39,998 bases of DNA from an uncultured Lachnospiraceae bacterium (GCA_949051815.1 CARQVR010000007.1:1-39998), one strand, 5' to 3'; positions 1-6,785 are shown, numbered from the stretch's first letter. Notes: generated from the letters alone by a model not told the origin. A program made the numbers and translations.

Positions 1-38
1 GCGGACAGGAAGAGAAAGAGGGCTTGCAGGCGCGTGAG

Positions 39-584
39 ATGTCAAGAACGCCAGTTGACATAAAACCCTCACCCGAAGGAAGACTTTTGAAAGAAATGGC
101 GGTATATGAGCTGCTTGAAAAACTGGAGATACCTTATCTGCGTGTGGATCATGAGGCGGCGGCGACCGTGGATGACTGTCACGATGTGGACGAGGCGCTG
201 GGCATCCATATCTGCAAAAATCTTTTTCTGTGCAACAGACAGAAGACCGACTTTTACCTTCTGATGATGCCCGGATTAAAAAAATTTAAGACGAAGGAGC
301 TTTCCGCCCAGCTTGGCGTATCGCGGCTTTCCTTCGCGGAGGCGGCGTACATGGAAGAATTTCTGGACATTACGCCGGGGTCTGTGAGCGTGATGGGGCT
401 GATGAACGACAAGGAACACAGGGTAAGACTTCTGATCGACAGGGAGCTTTTGCAGGATGCGTTTGTGGGCTGCCACCCCTGCGTGAATACGTCCAGCCTG
501 AGACTTCGGATGAGGGATATTCTGGAGAAATTTCTGCCCCATGTCGGGCATGAATATACGGTGGTGGAGCTGGCGGGAGAGTAG
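39..584 (+). CDS. ProX/YbaK-type prolyl-tRNA editing protein
   Basis: Free-standing aminoacyl-tRNA deacylase of the YbaK/ProX family. Family members hydrolyse mischarged Ala- or Cys-tRNA(Pro) in the cytoplasm and so back up prolyl-tRNA synthetase. About 181 residues is the usual size. The body shows family landmarks: VDHEAA near residue 36, ICKNLFL, a Lys-rich strand near FKTKELS, a TPGSVSVMGL segment, and the C-terminal GCHPCVNTSSL motif that shapes the substrate pocket. I chose the ATG at 39 because family members commonly start about 20 residues before the KEMAVYELL block. The frame is open to the left edge and a TTG at 24 is also possible, so the true start could lie further left. No obvious SD precedes the ATG. 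The stop codon abuts a copy of the GTTTACATAAT motif. Confidence 0.85.
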   Translation: MSRTPVDIKPSPEGRLLKEMAVYELLEKLEIPYLRVDHEAAATVDDCHDVDEALGIHICKNLFLCNRQKTDFYLLMMPGLKKFKTKELSAQLGVSRLSFAEAAYMEEFLDITPGSVSVMGLMNDKEHRVRLLIDRELLQDAFVGCHPCVNTSSLRLRMRDILEKFLPHVGHEYTVVELAGE

Positions 585-652
585 TTTACATAATTTCAGA
601 CAAGACCTTATAATACAGAACATTTTATATCATTAGCAAGTGGTTTACATAA
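584..652 (+). repeat. GTTTACATAA motif, copies 1 and 2
   Basis: Two copies of an interspersed motif, at 584-594 and 643-652, lie 59 bp apart in the gap between the tRNA deacylase and the 64-residue gene. The first begins on the last base of the deacylase stop codon. No hairpin was found around either copy. Confidence 0.6.
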
Positions 653-689
653 CAATAATGAGCGCGTCAATAGATATGGAGGGAAAAGG

Positions 690-884
690 ATGTCTGAGCG
701 GGAGGTAAAATTTGAAAAAATGTTGCAGGCGGTTCAGGAGGAATACGGGACGGTTACGGAAAAAATGGAAGTATTAAAAGCGGAAGGTAAAACAAAGACG
801 GCCACATACAGGCAGATGACAGGCAGGAAACTTACGCTGCAAAACATGCTTTCCATGTATCAGATATACGGGCTGTTGGACTGA
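690..884 (+). CDS. Small charged protein of unknown function
   Basis: A 64-residue, highly charged, mostly helical-looking protein with a MTGRKLTLQNMLSMYQIYGLLD-like C-terminal half that could form an amphipathic helix. It has no signal peptide, membrane segment or cysteine. The start is well supported: GGAGGG at 678-683 sits 6 bases before the ATG. I do not recognise the family. Two copies of the GTTTACATAA motif lie on each side, which makes it a self-contained cassette-like unit between the tRNA deacylase and the acetyltransferase. A real gene is likely from the SD and clean start, but its role is open. Confidence 0.6.
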   Translation: MSEREVKFEKMLQAVQEEYGTVTEKMEVLKAEGKTKTATYRQMTGRKLTLQNMLSMYQIYGLLD

Positions 885-907
885 AAACCGGATGCAGGCG
901 CATTTTG

Positions 908-985
908 GTTTACATAAATTGTTTGCAACAAGGTAACTGTAAGTGAAAAAGGAAAATGTATAACTCGTACTTTAGTTAACATAAT
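908..985 (+). repeat. GTTTACATAA motif, copies 3 and 4
   Basis: Copy 3 is GTTTACATAA at 908-917. Copy 4 is the variant GTTAACATAAT at 975-985, just upstream of the acetyltransferase start. Both lie between the 64-residue gene and the GNAT gene and have the same orientation as copies 1 and 2. Confidence 0.6.
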
Positions 986-1005
986 GCAAGAAACGGAGAA
1001 TACAT

Positions 1006-1449
1006 ATGATACGAAAAATGACGATAGAAGATTATGACGGCGTGAAGGCGCTCTGGCTGTCGATCAAAGGATTTGCCATCAGGAGTCTTGACGATTCCAG
1101 AGAGGGCGTGGCGCGCTTTCTTTCGAGAAACCCGGATACCAGCGTGGTGGCGGTGGAGAACGGCAGGATTGTGGGCGCGATTCTCTGCGGGCATGACGGC
1201 AGACGGGGGTGCCTGTATCATGTGTGCGTGGCGCAGGACTTTCGGATGCGGGGCATCGGGAAGGCGATGGTGGTATTTTGCATGGAGGCGCTAAAGGCGG
1301 AGCAGATCAATAAAGTGTCGCTCATTGCCTTTACGAAGAATGATATCGGCAATGCTTTCTGGAGGCAGATCGGCTGGACGAAGCGGGAGGACTTAAACTA
1401 CTATGATTTCACGCTGAACGAGGCCAATATCACGGCGTTTAACGGGTAA
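1006..1449 (+). CDS. GNAT family N-acetyltransferase
   Basis: A 147-residue single-domain Gcn5-related acetyltransferase that would transfer acetyl from acetyl-CoA to an amine; the substrate is unknown. The acetyl-CoA pyrophosphate loop (motif A) is visible as DFRMRGIGKAM near residues 79-89, after the beta-4 strand GCLYHVCV. Motif B follows as NKVSLIAFTKNDIGNAFW, ending in the typical IGW/KREDLNYYD tail. Length and layout match RimI/YpeA-like members. The ATG at 1006 has a GGAG at 995-998, spacing 7. It lies 20 bp upstream of the DinB-like gene and may be cotranscribed with it. Confidence 0.88.
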   Translation: MIRKMTIEDYDGVKALWLSIKGFAIRSLDDSREGVARFLSRNPDTSVVAVENGRIVGAILCGHDGRRGCLYHVCVAQDFRMRGIGKAMVVFCMEALKAEQINKVSLIAFTKNDIGNAFWRQIGWTKREDLNYYDFTLNEANITAFNG

Positions 1450-1469
1450 CATTTATTTGGAGAACGGTT

Positions 1470-2171
1470 ATGAAAATACAGTGCGTGTGGGAACATAACG
1501 GCAATGACAGTATTTTGTATGCCAACAACTTTGTCGGGGCATATACGCGTGGTGCGACAAAGGATATTGCGCTTCAAAAGATGATAAGAGAAGTTGTATC
1601 TTATTTGGAATGGAAAGGTGAAGCAGTCCCCGATTCTTTGGAGACGGTGATCGTGCAGGAGAAGGCTTCTGAGCTGATGATTTCGGATGCGGATTCTGAT
1701 GTTTTGTTCGAGGAAGAGAAAAGCCCTCTGTCTGAGTCAGAATACGAAAAATTAAAAGCGCTTGCACTGAAATCGGCACAGGATTTTCTGGATTTGTATG
1801 AGACGATTCCCGACAGAAATAAAAGCTGTCTGCCCGCGCGGAAAACATTTTATGGGCAGGTTCCCCGCACGGCATCTGAAATGTATGAGCATACAAAAAA
1901 TGTTAACGATTATTATTTTGGGGAGATTGGTGTTGAGACCGACCATGAGGGAACAATTGTGGAATGCCGGCAGCGGGGGTTTGCACGATTGGAATCTCAG
2001 CCTGATTTTTTGAAAAATATAGTCTATCCGGGCAGTTATGACGAAGATTGGACATTGCGGAAAGTGATACGGCGGTTTATCTGGCATGATCGTATCCATG
2101 CAAAAGCAATGTACCGGATGGCAGCCAGAACGTTTGACGGCGGCATTCCGAACCTGTTTCATTTTGTATAA
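1470..2171 (+). CDS. DinB-like protein with HicB-like N-terminal domain
   Basis: A 233-residue protein in two parts. Residues 1-65 (VWEHNGNDSILYANNF...GATKDIALQKM) look like a small HicB/DUF1902-type beta-alpha fold. Residues from about 115 to the end look like a helical DinB/YfiT four-helix bundle, with possible metal ligands in EMYEHTKNVNDYY and WHDRIHAKAMYRMA. DinB-fold proteins often bind a divalent metal and act as thiol-dependent transferases, but no reaction can be assigned here. AGAACGG at 1460-1466 is only a weak SD for the ATG at 1470. Composition is more AT-rich than the core genes, which fits an accessory origin. The C-terminus abuts the wrecked toxin locus. Confidence 0.65.
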   Translation: MKIQCVWEHNGNDSILYANNFVGAYTRGATKDIALQKMIREVVSYLEWKGEAVPDSLETVIVQEKASELMISDADSDVLFEEEKSPLSESEYEKLKALALKSAQDFLDLYETIPDRNKSCLPARKTFYGQVPRTASEMYEHTKNVNDYYFGEIGVETDHEGTIVECRQRGFARLESQPDFLKNIVYPGSYDEDWTLRKVIRRFIWHDRIHAKAMYRMAARTFDGGIPNLFHFV

Positions 2172-2179
2172 AGGGTTCC

Positions 2180-2407
2180 GATTATTTTACAATTTTTAAA
2201 CAGGCAAATGAGAAACTGGCTCCTGAAAATGCCAAAGGACAGGTTGACAGAATTAAAAAGGCTGTTTTAACTCTGGATACATTTCCACAATCCCATCAGG
2301 AACGAAATGAGGGCAGATATGCCGGAAAAGGCTACCGTCAATTTATATTCGTAAATGTGGTCTAAATCACGGATTGCTCTGGGGTTGACTTTTACCTTGT
2401 ATTTATC
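2180..2407. pseudogene. RelE/ParE-type toxin gene broken by inversion
   Basis: The two halves of one toxin lie on opposite strands. On the minus strand, directly after the antitoxin stop, codons at 2407-2345 encode an N-terminus DKYKVKVNPRAIRDLDHIY, typical of ParE/RelE toxins, but with no ATG (an ATT or TTA stands at the start). On the plus strand, 2180-2365 encodes the middle of such a toxin, including ENAKGQVDRIKKAVLTLDTF, SHQERNEGRY and KGYRQF, then runs into a stop. The normal order would be N-terminus, middle, then a C-terminal strand. So an internal segment has been flipped and the C-terminus lost. The junction is near 2345-2350. The product should be inactive. The reading is by eye from translated fragments. 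Confidence 0.7.
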
Positions 2408-2666
2408 TAAAATGTTTTTTCTCCAATTCTGCAAAAACTATTTCTGCATCAACTGCTTCTGCTCCGTCAGCAATTTCCCGTTCGGACTCGAAGATTGCCT
2501 GGTCAATGCGATTCATTCTTGCGAATTTATCATATAGTTCACTGCTCATTACAACCAGGTCGCTATATCCGTTTTTGGTAATAAAAATAGGCTCCTGTTC
2601 CTTGTGTGCGATATTGGAAATCTCAGTTGTATTGCGCAAATCCTTAATAGGCATAATAAGCGGCAT
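2403..2666 (-). CDS. Phd/YefM-type antitoxin
   Basis: An 87-residue antitoxin of the Phd/YefM family. The N-terminal half (MPIKDLRNTTEISNIAHKEQ, then EPIFITKNGYSDLVVMSSELYDK) is the DNA-binding and dimerisation fold. The acidic, helical C-terminal part would wrap the toxin. GGAG at 2676-2679 on this strand sits 9 bases before the ATG at 2666. A strong promoter with an overlapping palindrome lies upstream, consistent with autoregulation. Its toxin partner, which should follow directly downstream, is disrupted, so this is an orphaned antitoxin that may still repress its own promoter or cross-neutralise a related toxin. Confidence 0.88.
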   Translation of the reverse strand: MPLIMPIKDLRNTTEISNIAHKEQEPIFITKNGYSDLVVMSSELYDKFARMNRIDQAIFESEREIADGAEAVDAEIVFAELEKKHFR

Positions 2667-2691
2667 AATATTTCACTCCATTTTAAATATA

Positions 2692-2720
2692 GTTATAGCA
2701 TAATTGTGTCCGGACAACAA
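2692..2720 (-). promoter_or_regulatory. Antitoxin promoter with palindromic operator
   Basis: On the minus strand TTGTTG (2720-2715) and TATAAC (2697-2692) are separated by exactly 17 bp, close to sigma-A consensus. A perfect 10-bp palindrome TGTCCGGACA (2707-2716) overlaps the -35 box and spacer. That is where an autorepressing Phd-type antitoxin would be expected to bind. The operator role is inference. Confidence 0.6.
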
Positions 2721-2779
2721 TGAAAATATGCAATAAAATTATATACGAAAATTATATAGTTGAATTAGAATTTCCGAAA

Positions 2780-2808
2780 TTGACTTTGCCTGCGGTGCAT
2801 GTTACAAT
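2780..2808 (+). promoter_or_regulatory. Promoter for the FMN riboswitch-ribU transcript
   Basis: TTGACT (2780-2785), a 17-bp spacer and TACAAT (2803-2808) form a near-consensus vegetative promoter. It ends 27 bp before the riboswitch aptamer begins, so transcription would start just ahead of the aptamer. Confidence 0.75.
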
Positions 2809-2835
2809 AGCTCAAACAACTGAATAGTAGTAATG

Positions 2836-2944
2836 TCTTCAGGGCAGGGTGAAATTCCCGATCGGCGGTGACAGTCCGCGGGCGCGAAAGCGCGGGGTCC
2901 GGTGAAATTCCGGAACCGACGGTATAGTCCGGATTAAAGAAGGT
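2836..2944 (+). promoter_or_regulatory. FMN riboswitch aptamer (RFN element)
   Basis: The canonical RFN sequence blocks are present in order: CTTCAGGGCAGGGTGAAATT, CCCGATCGGCGGT, AGTCCGCG, a variable GC-rich hairpin GCGCGAAAGCGC, then GGTGAAATTCCGGAACCGAC and GGTATAGTCCGGAT, closing with AAAGAAG that pairs back to CTTC. It senses flavin mononucleotide. Placed 150 bp ahead of ribU, it should shut down riboflavin uptake when FMN is abundant. Confidence 0.96.
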
Positions 2945-3080
2945 GTATTGGGATTGTCAGAAGTGATCTGACAATGTTTTGTGCACTTTTTTACGTCAAA
3001 CTGCTCTGTTGGCATTTTCAATACACCTAAAATAGAAACACCTGAAAGGCAGCCATACTTTCAGGTGTTATTTCATTTTA
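2941..3080 (+). terminator. Riboswitch expression platform with terminator hairpins
   Basis: Three mutually informative pairings are visible. AGGTGTATTG (2941-2950), at the aptamer exit, is complementary to CAATACACCT (3019-3028) and would form a long-range helix. Inside it lies a perfect 9-bp hairpin, ATTGTCAGA (2953-2961) with TCTGACAAT (2967-2975). Downstream is a perfect 12-bp hairpin, AACACCTGAAAG (3037-3048) with CTTTCAGGTGTT (3058-3069), followed by the T-rich ATTTCATTTTA and then directly by the ribU SD. The last is the likely FMN-promoted terminator. The exit strand AGGTGT can also pair with the ACACCT in the terminator's 5' arm, giving a possible antiterminator. Confidence 0.75.
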
Positions 3081-3093
3081 GGAGGGATTTCAT

Positions 3094-3639
3094 ATGAAAA
3101 ACAACAGAACAAGGAAACTCACAACAGTAGGTATGCTGTGCGCACTCGCGTATGTGGCGGTGGCGGTCGGACGCATCCCGGTCGTACTCTTTTTGAAGTA
3201 CGACCCGAAGGATGTGGTGATCGTGATTGGCGGTCTGATTTTCGGGCCGCTCACGTCGCTAGCCATGGCGGTGACGGTGTCGGTGGTGGAAATGATTACG
3301 ATCAGCAGCACGGGAATCTGGGGGTGTGTCATGAACATAATTTCAAGCTGCTCCTTTGCCTGTACCACGGCGTTTATTTATAAAAGGCACCGCAGGCGTT
3401 CCGGTGCTGTGGCTGCGCTGGCGTGCGGATGGGGCTGTCAGATTGCGGTGATGATGCTGTGGAACCGGCTTGTTGCCCCGGTTTATATGGGATATCCGGA
3501 AGAGGCGGTGGAAGCGCTGCTGCTTACGGCATTTTTGCCCTTCAATCTGCTGAAAGGAGGGTTAAACGCGGGGATTACATTTCTGATCTACAAGCCGGTT
3601 GTCACGACACTTCGCAGGCTGCATCTGGTGGAGACATAG
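3094..3639 (+). CDS. ribU: Riboflavin ECF transporter substrate-binding subunit RibU
   Basis: A 181-residue integral membrane S-component of an energy-coupling factor transporter, which binds riboflavin and works with shared EcfA/EcfT subunits encoded elsewhere. About six membrane segments are apparent, beginning with LTTVGMLCALAYVAVAVGRI. The RibU signature KYDPKD follows at about residue 35, then VIGGLIFGPLTSLAMAV and the FLPFNLLKGGLNAGITFLIY segment near the C-terminus. GGAGGG at 3081-3086 sits 7 bases ahead of the ATG. The upstream FMN riboswitch independently supports riboflavin as substrate and shows how the gene is controlled. It appears monocistronic. Confidence 0.95.
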   Translation: MKNNRTRKLTTVGMLCALAYVAVAVGRIPVVLFLKYDPKDVVIVIGGLIFGPLTSLAMAVTVSVVEMITISSTGIWGCVMNIISSCSFACTTAFIYKRHRRRSGAVAALACGWGCQIAVMMLWNRLVAPVYMGYPEEAVEALLLTAFLPFNLLKGGLNAGITFLIYKPVVTTLRRLHLVET

Positions 3640-3773
3640 GTATTTCCGGTTACGTCACATCCGGGGCCATGCATCTGCCGCATGGTGCCGGAACAGGTGG
3701 CGGCGGTAATGTAAAGATAAATTTTGCAGGAAAAGTCCACAAAATATTGACGGAATGAGATTTTATAAAAGCT

Positions 3774-4427
3774 TCATCGTGTCTGCAAATTATATGTGTA
3801 TGGATAGTAGTTCTGTAAAGTATTAACGTCTGTTTGCCTGCCTGCATAAGTTTGGAAGAAATTATCATAGTCCGGGTTACTCCATACAAAACCGTTCTCA
3901 AAAACTACTTCTTTTAGACAAAACAGCGAATATGCTGCTTGATTAGCTTCTCCGTTTCCAACCTGAGGATAGTCTGTCATTTTTTCTCCGTCATATAATG
4001 ACCAGCCTCCATTATAGTTTTCTGTCTGGCAAGGCAAAAGATTTACATTGTCTGTTCTGACAACATAATCATAACTACATTCTGCGCTGCTGTCTAAAAA
4101 ATTCCAATACAATTTCAAAGGCATACCGTTAATATCATAAGCAAGCATACAATATTCCGTTTCAATAATTGTATTGTCTGTATTATTTGTAAGTATATCA
4201 TGGATATAAGGATAACCATTATCATAATATAAAATATCCGCACTTTCATGGATAATGGATTCCGTTTGTTCTGCATTCGCGGTCGATTGGTTTGCTTGTA
4301 ATGTATCATTGGAAATTATGGCAGATGTCACAGTGGAAGTGTTTCCAATATCCTTTTGCGAACAGCCAGCCAATGTACTTGCAAGCAGAAAACTCATACA
4401 TATCATTACTTTATTGTATCTTTTCAT
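3774..4427 (-). CDS. Secreted lipoprotein of unknown function
   Basis: About 217 residues. Start chosen at 4427 (MKRYNKVMICM), not the upstream ATG at 4448, because GGAGGGG lies 8 bases before it. A short positive N-terminus and hydrophobic run end in a clear lipobox LAGC, so the mature protein would be tethered to the outer face of the membrane. A Ser/Thr/Asn/Gln-rich linker of about 45 residues follows. The folded domain begins near ADILYYDNGYPYIHDILTNN and looks all-beta (a Tyr/Trp/Asn-rich domain resembling solute- or wall-associated immunoglobulin-like folds). I do not recognise the family. The gene is strikingly AT-rich compared with ribU, which suggests acquisition. It stands alone on this strand. 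Confidence 0.75.
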   Translation of the reverse strand: MKRYNKVMICMSFLLASTLAGCSQKDIGNTSTVTSAIISNDTLQANQSTANAEQTESIIHESADILYYDNGYPYIHDILTNNTDNTIIETEYCMLAYDINGMPLKLYWNFLDSSAECSYDYVVRTDNVNLLPCQTENYNGGWSLYDGEKMTDYPQVGNGEANQAAYSLFCLKEVVFENGFVWSNPDYDNFFQTYAGRQTDVNTLQNYYPYTYNLQTR

Positions 4428-4448
4428 AAAAACGCCCCTCCAAATCAT

Positions 4449-4815
4449 GTTCTATCAAATTTTGTACGGATATTTTACCTCAGACACGCACACAATTCCA
4501 TTAAGTTTTCCTTAATATTTGCTATATACGCTCTGACGAAGATAGCGCCGAAACAGTGGAAAAATCCGGTACGGTCATCGGGAAGACCGTAGAAAATGCG
4601 CTTCGGAATGCGGTAAATGGAATCGGGAAAGAATGATCGGACGGTTAACTTTTCAGGGGATTGTTCCGATAAAGAAAACAGAACAGAATACGAAGCTATG
4701 GATAGCGCTTTTTTCTAAGGATGGAAATGGAATTAGAAAAAAGCGCTGTTTTTCACTTTCCGGGGGATTTTGCGTACTATAGTCAGGGCAGCAGCATGAA
4801 AGGGAGGGTTTTTAA
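4449..4815. other. Intergenic stretch with a gene-tail remnant
   Basis: This 367-bp gap separates two divergent orphan genes. A plus-strand reading frame at about 4538-4636 encodes DSAETVEKSGTVIGKTVENA and a short basic end before TGA. It has no plausible start and looks like the C-terminal tail of a lost gene. A strong terminator hairpin lies at 4704-4753. The rest shows no clear feature. A weak -10-like TACTATAGT near 4775 may serve the 348-residue gene. Confidence 0.4.
4704..4753 (+). terminator. Intrinsic terminator
   Basis: A perfect 15-bp inverted repeat pairs AGCGCTTTTTTCTAA (4704-4718) with TTAGAAAAAAGCGCT (4733-4747) across a 14-base loop, followed by GTTTTT. It would end the transcript of the vanished upstream gene. 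The A/T-rich inner arms could let it act in both directions. Confidence 0.8.
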
Positions 4816-5862
4816 ATGGATGTTTCAACAAACACAAATCTCCATGGTTTTGAGACATACGATGTCAGTAAGATTGCAAAGCGCGATATCGAAGATCGTG
4901 AGGAACTTGTAAAAAGGATTCGTGACACGTTCAGATTGACAAAAGATTCTTTTGAAAAGATACCGGAGCAGGCATTTGAGGTATGTGGCTGTTATGAAAA
5001 ATACCATATCACAACGAAGATGCCGGAGAGCGTTTTTGGCGATTCCTTTGGCTATGCCATGCAGGACGACATTTACAACCGGATGAAGGATTACTATGCG
5101 GGGAAAATGAGCGACGGGGAATTGAAGCAGTATTTTAACGACTGCTGCGCTGATATGCGGATATACAGGGCGCAAAAACACCAGTCTTCGGGAAATGAAG
5201 ACGCCGATAATATGCAGATTGTCAGCCAGATCTATGAGATTTTTGCAAAGCAAAACGTCAGGGCAGCCAGCAATGCCAATTATGAAGAAGGAGCGGCAGT
5301 CGATGCGTCCTATGGCGACGAATACATAGGGAATAACTGGGCCTACTATAATGCGAAGTACTATTATCAATGTGAGGACGTGAAGAAATTTCTGGGTGAT
5401 ACGGCAAATGAAGTAGCAGAGAAATGGGGCATCGGAACGGTCGACACGCAGAAGATTGAAGAAAACTCCAAGTATACGCTGGATGGAAGGTTTGATTTCA
5501 ACAGTGTGTGGAATTTTCACTATCGGAATCAGTCGGGAAACGCAAGCATAGCAGATGAGGGGACACAACCGCCGAAGGATCTCAGATTTTTCTATAAAGG
5601 TGGGATTAACAATACGGCAAAAATGGATGTGTGGATGGGAGAGCACAAAAAAAGAATTGCTATACCGTTTTATGATCTGGGGGAGAGCCTGAAAGGGCAG
5701 ATATACAATGCAGACGGTCTTATGAAGGATTTTTATGAAAAGTCAGATCGTGCGAAGGAATATTCCGATTTTATGAAACAGGTATTTGTGTTTACGATAA
5801 GGTATGCAAAGGAGTCAGGGATAATTAACCGGTTTGGAAACCTGGTGCCGGAAACATACTGA
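4816..5862 (+). CDS. Uncharacterised 348-residue soluble protein
   Basis: I do not recognise the family. The protein has no signal peptide, no membrane segment and only scattered cysteines, so it is probably cytoplasmic. The N-terminal 130 residues are charged and helical-looking (AKRDIEDREELVKRIRDTF; MKDYYAGKMSDGELKQYFND). A Tyr/Asn-rich middle contains NNWAYYNAKYYYQCED. The C-terminal third (DLRFFYKGGINNTAKMDVW onward) looks alpha/beta. GGAGGG at 4802-4807 supports the ATG at 4816. A strong terminator lies upstream and a hairpin downstream, so it is its own transcription unit. Composition is AT-rich, as for the neighbouring lipoprotein, which suggests a shared accessory region. Confidence 0.75.
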   Translation: MDVSTNTNLHGFETYDVSKIAKRDIEDREELVKRIRDTFRLTKDSFEKIPEQAFEVCGCYEKYHITTKMPESVFGDSFGYAMQDDIYNRMKDYYAGKMSDGELKQYFNDCCADMRIYRAQKHQSSGNEDADNMQIVSQIYEIFAKQNVRAASNANYEEGAAVDASYGDEYIGNNWAYYNAKYYYQCEDVKKFLGDTANEVAEKWGIGTVDTQKIEENSKYTLDGRFDFNSVWNFHYRNQSGNASIADEGTQPPKDLRFFYKGGINNTAKMDVWMGEHKKRIAIPFYDLGESLKGQIYNADGLMKDFYEKSDRAKEYSDFMKQVFVFTIRYAKESGIINRFGNLVPETY

Positions 5863-5884
5863 TGTCAGACGGACGGTGTCCGGG

Positions 5885-5918
5885 CGTGTGGAAAATTATG
5901 TAAACCACACGCTTTTGC
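5885..5918 (+). terminator. Hairpin with the repeat motif in its loop
   Basis: CGTGTGG (5885-5891) pairs with CCACACG (5905-5911), followed by CTTTT. It sits 23 bp after the 348-residue gene and could be a weak terminator. Its loop is almost exactly the interspersed motif ATTATGTAAAC (5895-5905). Confidence 0.5.
5895..5905 (-). repeat. GTTTACATAAT motif, copy 5
   Basis: A perfect reverse-orientation copy, ATTATGTAAAC, occupying the loop of a 7-bp stem. It is the last copy before a 22-kb stretch without any. Confidence 0.6.
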
Positions 5919-5963
5919 TGCGTTTAAAGAGAGGAAGATAAGGTGCGGCATGAAAACAAGACA

Positions 5964-5993
5964 TTGAAAATACCCTGCGGGATGTAGTATATT
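5964..5993 (+). promoter_or_regulatory. Candidate promoter for the Bce-type two-component system
   Basis: TTGAAA (5964-5969), an 18-bp spacer and TATATT (5988-5993) lie 21 bp upstream of the response regulator start. This is a reasonable sigma-A match. Confidence 0.5.
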
Positions 5994-6014
5994 AGCGTGA
6001 GGGGGTAGCTTACT

Positions 6015-6785
6015 ATGTACAGAATACTTGTGGTGGAGGACGATGCGGTCATCTCGGAACAGATCGGGAAATATTTGGAGAAATGGGGATACGAGGTGGA
6101 GACTGTCAAAGATTTCGCGGATGTGATGGGACAGTTTGCGGCCTGTGAACCCCAGCTTGTGCTGATGGATATTGGCCTGCCTTTTTACAACGGCTACTAC
6201 TGGTGCGGCGAGATCCGCAAGGTATCTCAGGTGCCGATCATCTTTATCTCCTCGGCCTCGGACAATATGAACGTGGTGATGGCGGTCAATATGGGCGGCG
6301 ATGATTTTGTGGTGAAGCCTTTTGAGCTGGAGATCCTGCAGGCCAAGATGCAGGCGGTTTTGAGGCGGGCTTACGCTTTTACGGCGCCGGGAACCGTACT
6401 GGAGTATCGGGGTGCCATGCTGAATATGACGGATATGTCACTTTCTTACTATAAAAGAGCCACACGGCCGGAGCAGAACGAGGGCGGGCAGACGGGGGCA
6501 GCGGTTCCGGGCGGAAGAGACGCGGGGCAGGAAAAGGCGGCCAGCCGGATCGAACTGACCAAAAACGAGTTCCGCATCTTACAGACACTCTTTGAGGCGG
6601 CGGGCGGCGTGGTCAGCCGGGATCTTTTGATGAAACGGCTCTGGGACGACGAGTGTTTTGTGGACGACAACACGCTCACGGTGAACATGAACCGTCTGCG
6701 CAAACGGCTTGCGGAAATCGGCCTTTCCGGGCTGATCGGGACGAAAAAAGGCGTGGGGTATTTTCTGGGAGGGACAGATGGATAA
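6015..6785 (+). CDS. BceR-like response regulator (OmpR family)
   Basis: A 256-residue response regulator. The receiver domain covers residues 3-118, with acidic pocket EDD at 8-10, phosphoacceptor Asp52 in LVLMDIGLP and the conserved Lys in VVKPFE. A winged-helix DNA-binding domain follows from about residue 175 (IELTKNEFRILQTL to TKKGVGYF). The linker between them is unusually long and Gly/Gln/Ala-rich (about residues 145-172). BceR family members respond to peptide antibiotics acting on the lipid II cycle and activate their partner ABC transporter. The ATG at 6015 follows a G-rich SD (GAGGGGG, 5999-6005). The stop overlaps the kinase start by 8 bp, which indicates translational coupling. 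Confidence 0.93.
   Translation: MYRILVVEDDAVISEQIGKYLEKWGYEVETVKDFADVMGQFAACEPQLVLMDIGLPFYNGYYWCGEIRKVSQVPIIFISSASDNMNVVMAVNMGGDDFVVKPFELEILQAKMQAVLRRAYAFTAPGTVLEYRGAMLNMTDMSLSYYKRATRPEQNEGGQTGAAVPGGRDAGQEKAASRIELTKNEFRILQTLFEAAGGVVSRDLLMKRLWDDECFVDDNTLTVNMNRLRKRLAEIGLSGLIGTKKGVGYFLGGTDG

Noticed and set aside
3423..3758. Plus-strand frame of 111 codons overlapping the ribU end
   Set aside because: It is an alternative frame of ribU with no SD. The tail beyond the ribU stop shows no recognisable domain.
4825..5646. Long minus-strand reading frame of 273 codons
   Set aside because: It is a shadow of the plus-strand 348-residue gene, which has a strong SD. The minus frame has no SD and an implausible Cys/Ile/His-rich composition.
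3774..5862. Prophage or integrative element in the AT-rich island
   Set aside because: No integrase, terminase, portal or attachment repeat is visible. The composition shift alone is not enough.
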